Positions 1 to 12,890 of a DNA stretch of 64,000 nt are shown here, piece by piece. The translations under genes and the position numbers were made by a program. The DNA comes from Ornithinimicrobium sufpigmenti (GTDB lineage: Bacteria; Actinomycetota; Actinomycetes; Actinomycetales; Dermatophilaceae): positions 2,480,001-2,544,000 of the forward strand of contig NZ_CP036403.1 in NCBI RefSeq assembly GCF_004322775.1, given 5' to 3'. The notes under the pieces were generated by a model that was not told where the DNA came from, ran no database searches, and saw only the letters and a program-made list of their open reading frames with translations. Every line of letters begins with the position of its first letter. Positions within the stretch are counted from its first letter, which is position 1.

Positions 1-145
1 CGCGCTCGGCGCGGAGGTCGGAGACCTCGCCCTCGAGGGTGTCGGAGATGCCCTCGCGCAGCGGTCCGGCGCCCAGCACGATCCCGACCGCGAGGGCGAT
101 GAAGACGGCGACCAGGGAGACCAGGTGGTAACGGAAGTCGATCAC
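1..145 (-). CDS. steB: SteB/MctB family envelope protein, N-terminal fragment
   Basis: Only the first 48 codons lie in the window; the gene runs off the left edge. The GTG start reads MIDFRYHLVSLVAVFIALAV, a single N-terminal membrane anchor followed by GIVLGAGPLREGI and the start of a probable coiled coil rich in E, L and R. This N-terminus is typical of the DUF3186 family, annotated as copper transporter MctB in mycobacteria (Rv1698) and as SteB, the partner of SteA in corynebacterial cell separation. It starts 4 nt after the steA stop, so the two are co-transcribed. The SteB role is inferred from the pairing; copper transport is the alternative label. Anything past residue 48 is unseen. 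Confidence 0.8.
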   Translation of the reverse strand, partial: MIDFRYHLVSLVAVFIALAVGIVLGAGPLREGISDTLEGEVSDLRAER

Positions 146-149
146 GTGT

Positions 150-1325
150 CTAGAACAGCCCCTCGATCCAGGCCCAGATGTCGTCCCATCGTACGGCCAC
201 GACGCCGAAGAAGGCCCGGCCCGCCGGGGTGGTGGCCAGGGCGACGACCAGCGCCAGGAGGCCCGCCAGCACCAGCCAGACCAGGGACATGGTCGAGATG
301 CCGGAGCGGTAGAGCAGGCTGACGCCCTTGGCGTCGACCAGCTTGCTGCCGACCCGCAACCGGGTCAGGAAGGTGCTGGCCATCCCCTGGCGACCCTTGT
401 CGAGGAACTCGACCAGGGTCGCGTGGGTGCCGACGGCCACGATGAGCTCGGCACCCAGCTCGTCCGCGAGCAGCATGGCGATGTCCTCGCTGGTGCCGGT
501 CGCCGGCAGGACGACCGCGTCGGTGACCCCCAGCTGCTCGACCCGCTCCAGCCCTGGCGCCCGGCCGTCCCGGTAGGCGTGGACGACCAGCTCGGCTCCA
601 CAGGTCAGGGCCTTGTCGGAGACGGAGTCCATGTCGCCGACGATCACGTCGGGGGTCAGCCCCATCTCCAGCAGCGCGTCCGCGCCACCGTCGACCCCGA
701 TGAGCACGGGCCGGGCGTCCCGCAGGAAGGGCCGCAAGGTCTGCAGGTCCTCCTTGTAGTGGTAGCCGCGGACCACGACCAAGGCGTAGCGGCCCGCAAA
801 GTCGGTGCGCAGCTCGGGCACCCCGATGCCGTCGAGGAGCAGCTCACGCTCGGCGCGGACATACTCCATCGTGTTGTGGGAGAAGGCCTCGATCTGGTCC
901 GACAGGTTGGCTCGGGCCCGCTCCATCTGGTCGCTGACCTGCTCGGGGGTCAGCCGGTCGGCGTGGGCCACCAGGGCACCGCCGACCCAGATCTCGCCGC
1001 CCTTGACCGTGGCGGTGGAGCCCTCCACCATCCCCATCGCCTCGGGGCCGGCTCGGTCCAGCAGCGGGACGCCGGCGTCCAGGAGGATCTGCGGGCCCAT
1101 GTTGGGATAGGCACCGGTGGTGCTGGGCGCGGCGTTGACCACCGCGGCAGGTGAGCAGGCGACCAGGGCGTGGGCGCTGACCTGGTCGAGGTCCTCGTGG
1201 TCGATGACCGCGATCTCTCCCGGCTGCAGCCGGGTGGTGAGGCGTTTGGTGCGCTCATCGACGCGGACCGTCCCGGTGAGCGGGACCGTCGGATCGGCGG
1301 GGCGCGCACGCCTCGTGCTGCTCAT
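150..1325 (-). CDS. steA: SteA, cytokinetic-ring/cell-separation protein with thiamin-pyrophosphokinase-like fold
   Basis: 391 aa. The middle part (about residues 180-335) resembles thiamin pyrophosphokinase, with the run VLIGVDGGADALLEMGLTPD and a following GDMDSVS acidic motif. It is preceded by a domain with AHALVACSPAAVVNA. A single hydrophobic helix near residues 346-368 (STMSLVWLVLAGLLALVVAL) would anchor the C-terminus. In Corynebacterium, SteA and SteB act at the division site to promote daughter-cell separation through the RipC-FtsEX pathway; here too steA sits directly upstream of the steB/mctB gene. The ATG start overlaps the recN stop as ATGA, placing it in the nadK-recN operon. 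The family is assigned confidently; the cellular role is by homology. Confidence 0.85.
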   Translation of the reverse strand: MSSTRRARPADPTVPLTGTVRVDERTKRLTTRLQPGEIAVIDHEDLDQVSAHALVACSPAAVVNAAPSTTGAYPNMGPQILLDAGVPLLDRAGPEAMGMVEGSTATVKGGEIWVGGALVAHADRLTPEQVSDQMERARANLSDQIEAFSHNTMEYVRAERELLLDGIGVPELRTDFAGRYALVVVRGYHYKEDLQTLRPFLRDARPVLIGVDGGADALLEMGLTPDVIVGDMDSVSDKALTCGAELVVHAYRDGRAPGLERVEQLGVTDAVVLPATGTSEDIAMLLADELGAELIVAVGTHATLVEFLDKGRQGMASTFLTRLRVGSKLVDAKGVSLLYRSGISTMSLVWLVLAGLLALVVALATTPAGRAFFGVVAVRWDDIWAWIEGLF

Positions 1326-3103
1326 GGTCGACCCATGGTCCCACGCCGGGACAGCAGCTCCCGGGCGTGCTGCAGCGCCGCGTCGGACTCGGCGACACCG
1401 CCGAGCATGCGCGCCAGCTCGGCCTCGCGGTCCGGCCCCTCGACGACCGTCACCCCGCTGCGCGTGACCTGGCCGTCGGTGCTCTTGCGCACCACCAGGT
1501 GACGGTCGGCGTAGGCAGCGACCTGCCCCAGGTGGGTCACCACGACGACCTGGGCGTGCTCGGCCAGGCGGGCCAGGCGGGCACCGAGGTCGAGGGCGGC
1601 AGCGCCGCCGACCCCGGCGTCGACCTCGTCGAAGACGTAGGTGGGTACGGTGTCGCCGCCGGAGCCCAGCCCGCAGACCAGCTCCAGCGCGAGCATGACC
1701 CGGGACAGCTCGCCGCCGGAGGCAGCGCGCGTGACCGAGCGCGCCGGTGCCCCGGGGTTGGCGGCCAGCCGGATCTCGACCGTGTCCACGCCGTGCGCCG
1801 CCGGGTGCACCTCCTCGCCGGTCGGCAGGGGCACCGTCGTCGGAGGGTCGGTGGCGTCGGAGGCAGCCGAACCCACCACCCGCTGCTCGACGGCGACGCT
1901 CACCGTCGCCGAGCCCATCGCGAGGTGGGCCAGCTCCTCGGTGACGGCCGCGCCGATGCGGCCGGCCAGCGCCTGCCGCGCCGCGGTCAGCTCAGCCCCC
2001 AGGCGGCCGGTGTCCCGGCGGAGCCGCTCGACCTCCTCCTGCAGCTGCGTCAGGGCTTCGTCGGAGACGTCGATCCGCTCCAGCTCCTCGGCCGCCTCGC
2101 GGGCGAAGCTGAGCACCTCGCGCGTGCCGGGCCCGTACCGCCGCAGCAGGCCCGTCAGCTCGGCCCGCCGGGCGTGCACCGCCTCCAGCCGGGCGGGGTC
2201 GACGTCGATCGTGGCGGCATACCCGGCGAGGTCGGACGCCAGGTCGGCCGCCAGGTAGGACAGCTCCTGGACCCGTCCGCGCAGCTGGGCCAGCTCCGGG
2301 TCGTGCTCGCCAGCCGGCCCGAGCACCGCGAGGGCCGAGGAGAGCAGACCCGCGACGCTGGGCTGGTCGGGGTCGTCCAGCTCGGCGCCGGCCAGCGCGT
2401 CATGGCTCTGCTGCGCCGCGTGGCGCAGCTCCTCGGAGTGGCTGAGCCGCTCGCTCTCGGTGCGGAGCTCGTCCTCCTCACCCTCCTGGGGGTCGACGGC
2501 CTCGATCTCCTCCAGCCCGGCACGCAGCACCGAGACCCGCACCGAGCGCTGCGCGGCCGAGCTGGTCAGGCGGAGGAGCCGCGCACGCTCCTGCTGCCAG
2601 CGCTCCCAGGCCTCCTGGTAGCGGGCGTGCACCTCCCGCAGCTCCTGGCCGCCGGCGGCGTCGACGAGGATGCGGTGCTGGTCGGCGTCGCGCAACCGCC
2701 ACTGGTCGGCCTGGCCGTGCACGGCGACGAGGTGCTGGCCCACCTCGGCCAGCACGGACACCGGTGCGGAGCGGCCGCCGACGCTGGCCCGGGAGCGTCC
2801 CTCGGCGGCGACGGTGCGGACCAGGACCAGCCCGTCCTCCACGTCCCCGCCAGCCTCCTCCGCCCGCTGCGCGGCCGGGTGGCCCGGCGCGACCTCGACC
2901 TCCCCCTCGACGACGGCGCGCCGGCTGCCGGAGCGGACCAGCCCGCTGTCGGCCCGCTCCCCCAGCAGCAGTCCCAGGCCGCTGACCACCATCGTCTTGC
3001 CGGCCCCGGTCTCGCCGGTGATCACGTTGAGCCCGTCGACAAGGTCGAGCTCGGCGTCCTCGATCACACCCAGCTCCTGGATCCGGATGCGTCGCAGGCT
3101 CAC
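1322..3103 (-). CDS. recN: DNA repair ATPase RecN
   Basis: 593 aa from a GTG start that overlaps the nadK stop as GTGA; a longer reading frame upstream is only the shadow of nadK. SMC-like ABC ATPase: Walker A GETGAGKT at residues 30-37, a long E/R/L-rich coiled-coil middle section (about 150-390), and the C-terminal half-site with SGGELSRVMLALE followed by VFDEVDAGVGG (Walker B/D-loop, near residue 490) and the switch VVVTHLGQVAAY. RecN gathers DNA ends in double-strand break repair with RecA. Length and motifs fit the family, and the nadK-recN order is standard in actinobacteria. Confidence 0.95.
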   Translation of the reverse strand: MSLRRIRIQELGVIEDAELDLVDGLNVITGETGAGKTMVVSGLGLLLGERADSGLVRSGSRRAVVEGEVEVAPGHPAAQRAEEAGGDVEDGLVLVRTVAAEGRSRASVGGRSAPVSVLAEVGQHLVAVHGQADQWRLRDADQHRILVDAAGGQELREVHARYQEAWERWQQERARLLRLTSSAAQRSVRVSVLRAGLEEIEAVDPQEGEEDELRTESERLSHSEELRHAAQQSHDALAGAELDDPDQPSVAGLLSSALAVLGPAGEHDPELAQLRGRVQELSYLAADLASDLAGYAATIDVDPARLEAVHARRAELTGLLRRYGPGTREVLSFAREAAEELERIDVSDEALTQLQEEVERLRRDTGRLGAELTAARQALAGRIGAAVTEELAHLAMGSATVSVAVEQRVVGSAASDATDPPTTVPLPTGEEVHPAAHGVDTVEIRLAANPGAPARSVTRAASGGELSRVMLALELVCGLGSGGDTVPTYVFDEVDAGVGGAAALDLGARLARLAEHAQVVVVTHLGQVAAYADRHLVVRKSTDGQVTRSGVTVVEGPDREAELARMLGGVAESDAALQHARELLSRRGTMGRP

Positions 3104-4065
3104 CCGGCACCCTCGGCGGCACCCGGGTCTGCGTCGGCATCGGCACGAGGCCGGGCCGGGCTGGCGGGGCCGCGCCAGCCCGTCACCGGCAGCGCGAACT
3201 TCTGCACCAGCCGGTCGGTGAAGGGGTCGTTGCTCAGTCGGGCCAGCCGTACCGGAACCTGCGAGCGACGCACCTCGATCCGGGCACCGGGTGGCACCTC
3301 CACGGCGCGCCGCCCGTCGCACCACATCACCCCGGCCACGTGCGAGTGCGGGACGACCTCCACCGCCAGGCGCGTGTCCGGGCCGAGCACCAGCGGACGG
3401 GCGAAGAGCGCGTGGGCGGAGATCGGCACCAACAGCAGCGCCTCGACGTCGGGCCACACGATCGGGCCACCCCCTGAGAAGGCGTAGGCCGTGGAGCCGG
3501 TCGGGGTCGACATGACCACTCCGTCGCACCCCCAGGTCGACAGGGGACGTCCGTCGACCTCGACCGCCACCTCGAGCATCCGCTCGCGGGCCGCCTTCTC
3601 CACGCTGGCCTCGTTGAGCGCCCAGTTGTGGCAGATGACCTCCCCCTCGTGCAGGACGTCGACCTCCAGGGTCATCCGCTCCTCGACGCGGTAGTCGGCG
3701 TTGACGATGCGCATGAGGATCGCCTCGATGTCGTCGCGTTCCGCCTCCGCCAGGAACCCGACCCTGCCCAGGTTCACGCCGAGCAGCGGTGCACCGGCAG
3801 GTCGGGCGATCTCGGCACCGCGCAGGATCGTGCCGTCACCGCCGAAGACCACCACCAGCTCGCAACCCGTGGCGTCCACGTGCGGCGGGACCGGGCTCTT
3901 GCGGGCGGTGACGGACTCGGTGCCCACCTGGTCCCGGGTGGGGTCACCCTCCGGCACGATCTCGGCGTCGATGCCGAGCTCGGCCAACCCCTGGGCGAAA
4001 GCCTGCGCGAGCTCCGGGACCTCCGGCCGGGTCGGGTGGGTGACGAGCATGATCCGTCGGCTCAC
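3100..4065 (-). CDS. nadK: NAD kinase
   Basis: 321 aa. Phosphorylates NAD to NADP in the cytoplasm, using ATP or polyphosphate in actinobacteria. GTG start (VSRRIMLVTHP) chosen because a GGAGGA Shine-Dalgarno lies just upstream and the start overlaps the tlyA stop as GTGA. The nucleotide-binding motif VVFGGDGT is at residues 72-79, followed by the LGVNLGRVGFLAE strand-loop and the NAD-binding STPTGSTAYAFSGGGPI segment. The last 25 residues are an A/D/P-rich tail beyond the usual family end. Part of the tlyA-nadK-recN-steAB operon. Confidence 0.95.
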   Translation of the reverse strand: MSRRIMLVTHPTRPEVPELAQAFAQGLAELGIDAEIVPEGDPTRDQVGTESVTARKSPVPPHVDATGCELVVVFGGDGTILRGAEIARPAGAPLLGVNLGRVGFLAEAERDDIEAILMRIVNADYRVEERMTLEVDVLHEGEVICHNWALNEASVEKAARERMLEVAVEVDGRPLSTWGCDGVVMSTPTGSTAYAFSGGGPIVWPDVEALLLVPISAHALFARPLVLGPDTRLAVEVVPHSHVAGVMWCDGRRAVEVPPGARIEVRRSQVPVRLARLSNDPFTDRLVQKFALPVTGWRGPASPARPRADADADPGAAEGAG

Positions 4066-4952
4066 GCGTCCTCCTCCAGTCTCAGCACCCCTCTGCGGGC
4101 CGCGAGCTCGGCCGGCCCGCGCCCACAGTCCATCATGCCGTCCGGCCATCGGCGCAGCCACCAGAGGTACTCGACGTTGCCGGTGCCGCCGGCGACAGGC
4201 GAGCGGTGCAGGTCCACGGGTGTCAGGCCGACCGCGCGGGCCTGTTCGTCCAGCCGCTCCAGGACCTCATACCGGTCCTGGACCCGTCGCACGAGCCCGT
4301 CCTTGCCGAGCCGTTCCTTGCCCACCTCGAACTGCGGTTTCACCAGCAGCACCAGGTCCGCGCCGGGGCGGGCGAGGGTATGCAGCACGGGCAGCACCAG
4401 AGCGAGGGAGATGAAGGACAGGTCGGCGACGATGACGTCGAACGGGCCGTCGATCTGTTCTGGTTCGACCTGGCGGACGTTGGTGCCGGAGCGTTCGGTG
4501 ACCCGCGGGTCGACGGAGACGCGAGGGTCGAGCTGCCCGTGACCGACGTCGAGGGCCACCACGTGCGAGGCCCCGCGCTCCAGGAGGACCTGGGTGAACC
4601 CGCCGGTGGAGGCACCGACGTCGAGGCAGCGACGGCCTCGGACGCTCAGGCCGTCGGGCTCCCACACGGTGAGGGCGTGGTCGAGCTTGAGGGACCCGCG
4701 ACCCACCCACCCCCGCACGATCCAGGACGTCTCGTCGTGCGCGGTCGGGCGGAGGGACACCGGCTGCCCGGGGGCGACAGGGGCACCGGCCCGGGTCACC
4801 ACCTGGCCGTCGACCAGCACCCGCCCGGCCCGGATGAGCTGAGCGCCCTGGCTGCGGGTCGTCGCGAGGCCGCGTCGGACCATCTCACGGTCCAGACGCT
4901 GCGGAGGCTGCCCCACCTCCCCCGTCCCCCCGACTCCGGCCGCGGGACTCAC
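4062..4952 (-). CDS. tlyA: TlyA-family rRNA 2'-O-methyltransferase (S4 + RrmJ/FtsJ domains)
   Basis: 296 aa. An N-terminal S4 RNA-binding domain (residues about 18-75, RLDREMVRRGLATTRSQGAQ) precedes a Rossmann methyltransferase with SAM motif LDVGASTGGFT at residues 110-120 and VADLSFISL further on. In mycobacteria TlyA methylates 16S rRNA C1409 and 23S rRNA C1920, creating the capreomycin/viomycin target; the same activity is inferred here. The GTG start overlaps the upstream small ORF as GTGA and has no clear Shine-Dalgarno, so translation is probably coupled. Note the run of 4-nt overlaps on both sides. Confidence 0.92.
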   Translation of the reverse strand: MSPAAGVGGTGEVGQPPQRLDREMVRRGLATTRSQGAQLIRAGRVLVDGQVVTRAGAPVAPGQPVSLRPTAHDETSWIVRGWVGRGSLKLDHALTVWEPDGLSVRGRRCLDVGASTGGFTQVLLERGASHVVALDVGHGQLDPRVSVDPRVTERSGTNVRQVEPEQIDGPFDVIVADLSFISLALVLPVLHTLARPGADLVLLVKPQFEVGKERLGKDGLVRRVQDRYEVLERLDEQARAVGLTPVDLHRSPVAGGTGNVEYLWWLRRWPDGMMDCGRGPAELAARRGVLRLEEDA

Positions 4953-5140
4953 CGCGGTGGGGTCGGCCCAGGGTCGGACAGCCGCGCCTGGAGCCGACGG
5001 TGGGCCTCGGTCAGCGCGGTGACCACCTGTTCGGGGTCATCCCCGATGGCCTGCTGCAGATCGGCGAGCACGCGGTCGACCGCGGGGTCCCCCGTCACCG
5101 GTCGTTCGACCTCGGTCCCGCCCTGCGACTCACGGCTCAT
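4949..5140 (-). CDS. conserved small protein between HAD phosphatase and tlyA
   Basis: 63 aa from the ATG that overlaps the HAD gene stop (ATGA); an in-frame upstream extension is R/P-rich noise. The sequence is soluble and charged, and after residue 15 is probably helical (DRVLADLQQAIGDDPEQVVTAL, then ALTEAHRRLQARL). No catalytic motif is seen. A short gene of this kind sits in the same slot in other actinobacteria (the Rv1693 position in M. tuberculosis, as I recall). Function unknown; conserved position and clean 4-nt overlaps at both ends argue that it is real. Confidence 0.75.
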   Translation of the reverse strand: MSRESQGGTEVERPVTGDPAVDRVLADLQQAIGDDPEQVVTALTEAHRRLQARLSDPGPTPPR

Positions 5141-5973
5141 GCCGACACCCACAGGTGGGCCAGCTCGGTCAGGGAGTCCACGACCAGGTCCGGACGCATT
5201 GACTCCGGCGCCGACAGAGCGTCCTCCCGGGTCGACACGCCGGTCAGGACCAGGGCGCTGGGCAGGCCCAGCGCACGGGCTCCGGCGATGTCGGTGTCGA
5301 GGCGGTCCCCGATCATCAGGCACTCCGCGGCGGCCACGCCCAGGCGGCGCAGGCCCTCCTGGTACGCGTGCCCGTGCGGCTTGCCTACGACCCGCGGCTC
5401 TGCACCGGTGGCGTGCCGCACGGCGGCGAGCAGGCTGCCGTTCCCGGGCGCCAGGCCACGTTCAGTGGGCAGGGTGGGGTCGTCGTTGGTGGCGACCCAG
5501 GCCGCTCCGGCTGCCACGGCGTAGGCCGCCTCGGTCAGCTCCGTGACCGCGACGTCGGGGCCGTACCCCTGCACGACCACGTCGATCTGTACCGGGCTGG
5601 AGGTCAGGGCTGCCCGGACGGCCGGGGCATCGACCCAGCGCAGCCCGTGCTCCGCCAACGCCGCACCCACGCCGGGACCGCCGACCGCCAGGACCGCGCC
5701 CCCACCTCCGGCCGCGACCGCGGGGTACTCGGCCGCGACCAGTGCCGCCGCGACCTGGGAGGCGGTGAGCACCTCCTCCGGTGCGGTGGGGAGCCCCAGC
5801 CCGGTCAGCTGGCTCGCCACCTCGCCGGGAGTGCGGGAAGCGTTGTTGGTCATGAACAGCACCGGCACCCCCCGGTCACGGGCGGCCGTGATGCCGTCCA
5901 CGGCGCCGGGACACGGCTCGTGGGCCCGGTACACCACGCCGTCCAGGTCACACAGGATGCCCCGGATCCTCAC
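5137..5973 (-). CDS. HAD-IIA (NagD-like) phosphatase
   Basis: 278 aa. HAD motif I is GILCDLDGVVY with the nucleophile Asp9 and Asp11; motif II is the FMTNNASRT loop; motif III/IV lies in LGVAAAECLMIGDRLDTDIAGA. The cap between them (about residues 75-190) marks the NagD/PGP-like IIA subfamily. Related enzymes hydrolyse 2-phosphoglycolate, glycerol phosphate or pNPP; the substrate cannot be told from sequence. The gene sits between the TPR gene and the small ORF with 4-nt overlaps, matching the Rv1691-Rv1694 arrangement of mycobacteria. Confidence 0.88.
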   Translation of the reverse strand: MRIRGILCDLDGVVYRAHEPCPGAVDGITAARDRGVPVLFMTNNASRTPGEVASQLTGLGLPTAPEEVLTASQVAAALVAAEYPAVAAGGGGAVLAVGGPGVGAALAEHGLRWVDAPAVRAALTSSPVQIDVVVQGYGPDVAVTELTEAAYAVAAGAAWVATNDDPTLPTERGLAPGNGSLLAAVRHATGAEPRVVGKPHGHAYQEGLRRLGVAAAECLMIGDRLDTDIAGARALGLPSALVLTGVSTREDALSAPESMRPDLVVDSLTELAHLWVSA

Positions 5974-7022
5974 TGGGCATCGTCCCGGCCGGTGGGCTTC
6001 CCCCCGGGGGCACCCTGGCCGCCCTGGTCACCCTCGGCGTTCTCCTCGCCATCGTGCTCGTCATCGTCCCCGACGAGGTCGAGCACGAGCGGTTCGTCCT
6101 CGAGCCCGATGACCTCTGCCGCATCAGTCTCGCCCGTCTCGTCCACGTCGGCGGCACGCTGGAACCAGAGCGCGGCCTCGTCCGGGCGTCCGACGGCCTC
6201 GAGCGCCGCAGCGTAGGCGTAGCGGACCCGCGCTGCCCACGGCTCACGACCGGTGCCGCGGGTGGCGAGGTCCTTCAGCTCCAGGACGGCCGCCGCGTGC
6301 TGACCGAGGTCACCTCGTGCACCGGCCACCACGATGGCCAGCTCGACCTGCTCGGCTGCCCCCAGCGTCCGTGCCTCACGGGTGACCGCCAGCTCCAGGG
6401 CGCGCTCCGGGCGACCCAGACCGCGTTCGCAGTCGGCCATCAGCGGCAGCAGGTGGTGCGTGCCCGACATGCGACGGGCGGTGCGGAACTCGGTGAGGGC
6501 CTTGGCCCATTCACCCCGCCGGTAGTGCACCAGGCCGAGCGCTTCCCGGACCACGGGGACCCGGCCCGCTCGGCGCGACGCGGCCTCGGCGTGGGCCAGG
6601 GCCTGGTCGAAGTCCTCGGCGTCGAGAAAGCGACCCACCATCACTAGGTGGCCGCCGACACCCTCGGCGTTCTCCTTGCTCAGCGTGCGCAGCTCCGCGC
6701 GCAGGGTCCGGTCCAGGACGCCGGCGTGGGCGTCCTCAGGGAGTTCTGGGTCCTTGGGCCGGGGCGGGCGGCGTTCGCGGTCGTCCCGCTCCGGACGGCC
6801 CTGATAACCGCTCCGTCCGCGGTCATCCCGGTCCGACCGGGATGGACCACCTGCCCGTCCCCGGTCGTCACGCCGCCGCTCCTCACGACGCTCGGGGCGG
6901 CGCTGCGAGCCGCCTTGGCGCGGGCCTCCGCCCTGACGCGAACCTCCACCGTGACGCGGGCCGCCGCGACGCTCGTCCCGCCCCTCGCGGTCGCCGTCGG
7001 GCCGGTCTCGCTTGTCGTTCAC
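5970..7022 (-). CDS. TPR protein with long R/G/D-rich disordered N-terminus
   Basis: 350 aa from a GTG 50 nt past the rRNA terminator. Residues 1 to about 105 are low complexity, rich in R, G, D and S (blocks such as GGSRQGGGPRQGG and RDDRGRSGYQGRPERDDRER) and resemble RGG-type RNA-binding tails. The rest (about 110-300) is a helical TPR-like solenoid (FDQALAHAEAASRRAGRVP, YRRGEWAKALTEFRTARR, AALWFQRAADV). The C-terminus is acidic and then G/Q-rich. Orthologues in actinobacteria, as I recall including M. tuberculosis Rv1691, lie before the HAD phosphatase. Function unknown; a scaffold with nucleic-acid affinity is a guess from composition. First gene of the long minus-strand operon. Confidence 0.8.
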   Translation of the reverse strand: MNDKRDRPDGDREGRDERRGGPRHGGGSRQGGGPRQGGSQRRPERREERRRDDRGRAGGPSRSDRDDRGRSGYQGRPERDDRERRPPRPKDPELPEDAHAGVLDRTLRAELRTLSKENAEGVGGHLVMVGRFLDAEDFDQALAHAEAASRRAGRVPVVREALGLVHYRRGEWAKALTEFRTARRMSGTHHLLPLMADCERGLGRPERALELAVTREARTLGAAEQVELAIVVAGARGDLGQHAAAVLELKDLATRGTGREPWAARVRYAYAAALEAVGRPDEAALWFQRAADVDETGETDAAEVIGLEDEPLVLDLVGDDDEHDGEENAEGDQGGQGAPGGKPTGRDDAQ

Positions 7023-7074
7023 GTGGAGTGTCCTCTCGTCCTGGTCCGTCCAGCTCAACGTAGATGCCCAAATA

Positions 7075-7121
7075 ACAGTAGGCCCTGGCCGGCACGCGAG
7101 GTGCTGGCCAGGGCCTACTGT
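7075..7121 (-). terminator. rRNA operon terminator hairpin
   Basis: A perfect 16-bp stem (7075-7090 with 7106-7121, arm ACAGTAGGCCCTGGCC) is extended by five further pairs (7091-7095 with 7101-7105, one G-U) around a 5-nt loop. It lies 10 nt past the 5S 3' end. In the minus direction it is followed by TTATTTGGG, a short T-rich tract. Best read as the intrinsic terminator of the rRNA operon, separating it from the TPR gene promoter. Confidence 0.85.
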
Positions 7122-7130
7122 AGAAGAGGT

Positions 7131-7247
7131 CCGGCGGTGTCCTACTCTCCCACACCGTCTCCAGTGCAGTACCATCGGCGCTGTCAGGCTTAGCTTCCGG
7201 GTTCGGAATGTGACCGGGCGTTTCCCTGACGCTATGACCGCCGTAAC
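7131..7247 (-). rRNA. rrf: 5S ribosomal RNA
   Basis: About 117 nt. Read on the minus strand it begins GTTACGGCGGTCATAGCG, contains the conserved CCCGGTCACATTCCGAACCCG loop region, and ends AGTAGGACACCGCCGGAC. The two ends pair (helix I). It is the last gene of the 16S-23S-5S operon; end positions are good to a few bases. Confidence 0.95.
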
Positions 7248-7326
7248 ACGATCAACCCTTGTTCAACTCTGTCCTTGTGCCACGGCTGGGCGTGGACACG
7301 AGGCGTGTGGTTGTGGGTCGGGAACC

Positions 7327-7358
7327 GTACAGTGGACGCAGATCTTGTCTTGTCTTTG
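7327..7358 (-). other. pre-23S processing stem, 3' arm
   Basis: In the 23S-5S spacer. Positions 7327-7339 (GTACAGTGGACGC on the plus strand) are exactly complementary to 10550-10562, upstream of 23S, and 7352-7358 (GTCTTTG) to 10532-10538. Together they would close a long helix around the 23S precursor, the expected RNase III substrate. The remaining 23S-5S spacer (7248-7392) holds no other recognised feature. Confidence 0.7.
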
Positions 7359-7392
7359 CGGGGTACACGGGGCGGAGCCCCGTGGGATTGTT

Positions 7393-12471
<5,079 letters not shown>

Positions 12472-12698
12472 AACCTAAACCCTTATCAAGAGCCAGATCA
12501 CAAGCAAAACCACCACACCCCAACGGGGGGTCAAGACATGGCAGTCAAAAAACGCCGCACCCAACCCAGCCAAAACCAGACCAGGCACGACAAACAAACA
12601 ATTGGCATCAATAAATCTGACACGCTGTTGAGTTCTCAAGAATCGGACACACAAGACGTTCCTGCGCTTTCGGCGCTATCTCGTCGGGGTGCTTTCCC
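12472..12698 (-). other. rRNA operon 5' leader
   Basis: The transcribed leader from promoter P2 to 16S contains TTGAGAACTCAACAGCGTG on the minus strand (about 12622-12640), a conserved actinobacterial rRNA leader element also echoed in the 16S-23S spacer. It also contains a small GCGC-CGAAA-GCGC stem-loop near 12663-12677. The region is A-rich next to the 16S 5' end. No coding capacity is supported. Confidence 0.65.
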
Positions 12699-12728
12699 AC
12701 TTTACTCTGCCGGCCGCTGGGCGGTCAA
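12699..12728 (-). promoter_or_regulatory. rRNA promoter P2
   Basis: On the minus strand: TTGACC (12728-12723), an 18-bp spacer, then TAAAGT (12704-12699). This is close to the TTGACA-N18-TAGAGT consensus of actinobacterial rRNA promoters and would start transcription about 220 nt before 16S. Confidence 0.75.
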
Positions 12729-12851
12729 ATCCGCCTCGGCCAGGCTTCCGGGGGCATCACTAGCGTAACGCCTTGCTCGGAGGGAGTATTCCGCACCCGG
12801 GACCGGCCACCTTCCGGTGTCCGTGCCTCCCTGTCAGTGCGGCGAGGTGAA

Positions 12852-12881
12852 ACTCTAGGTCACGTCCGACCCGGAACACAA
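12852..12881 (-). promoter_or_regulatory. rRNA promoter P1
   Basis: On the minus strand: TTGTGT (12881-12876), 18-bp spacer, TAGAGT (12857-12852). Identical spacing to P2 and about 150 bp further upstream, just beyond the tyrS stop, so the operon probably has tandem promoters. The stretch between P1 and P2 (12729-12851) shows nothing else convincing. Confidence 0.65.
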
Positions 12882-12890
12882 ATCCGCAGG

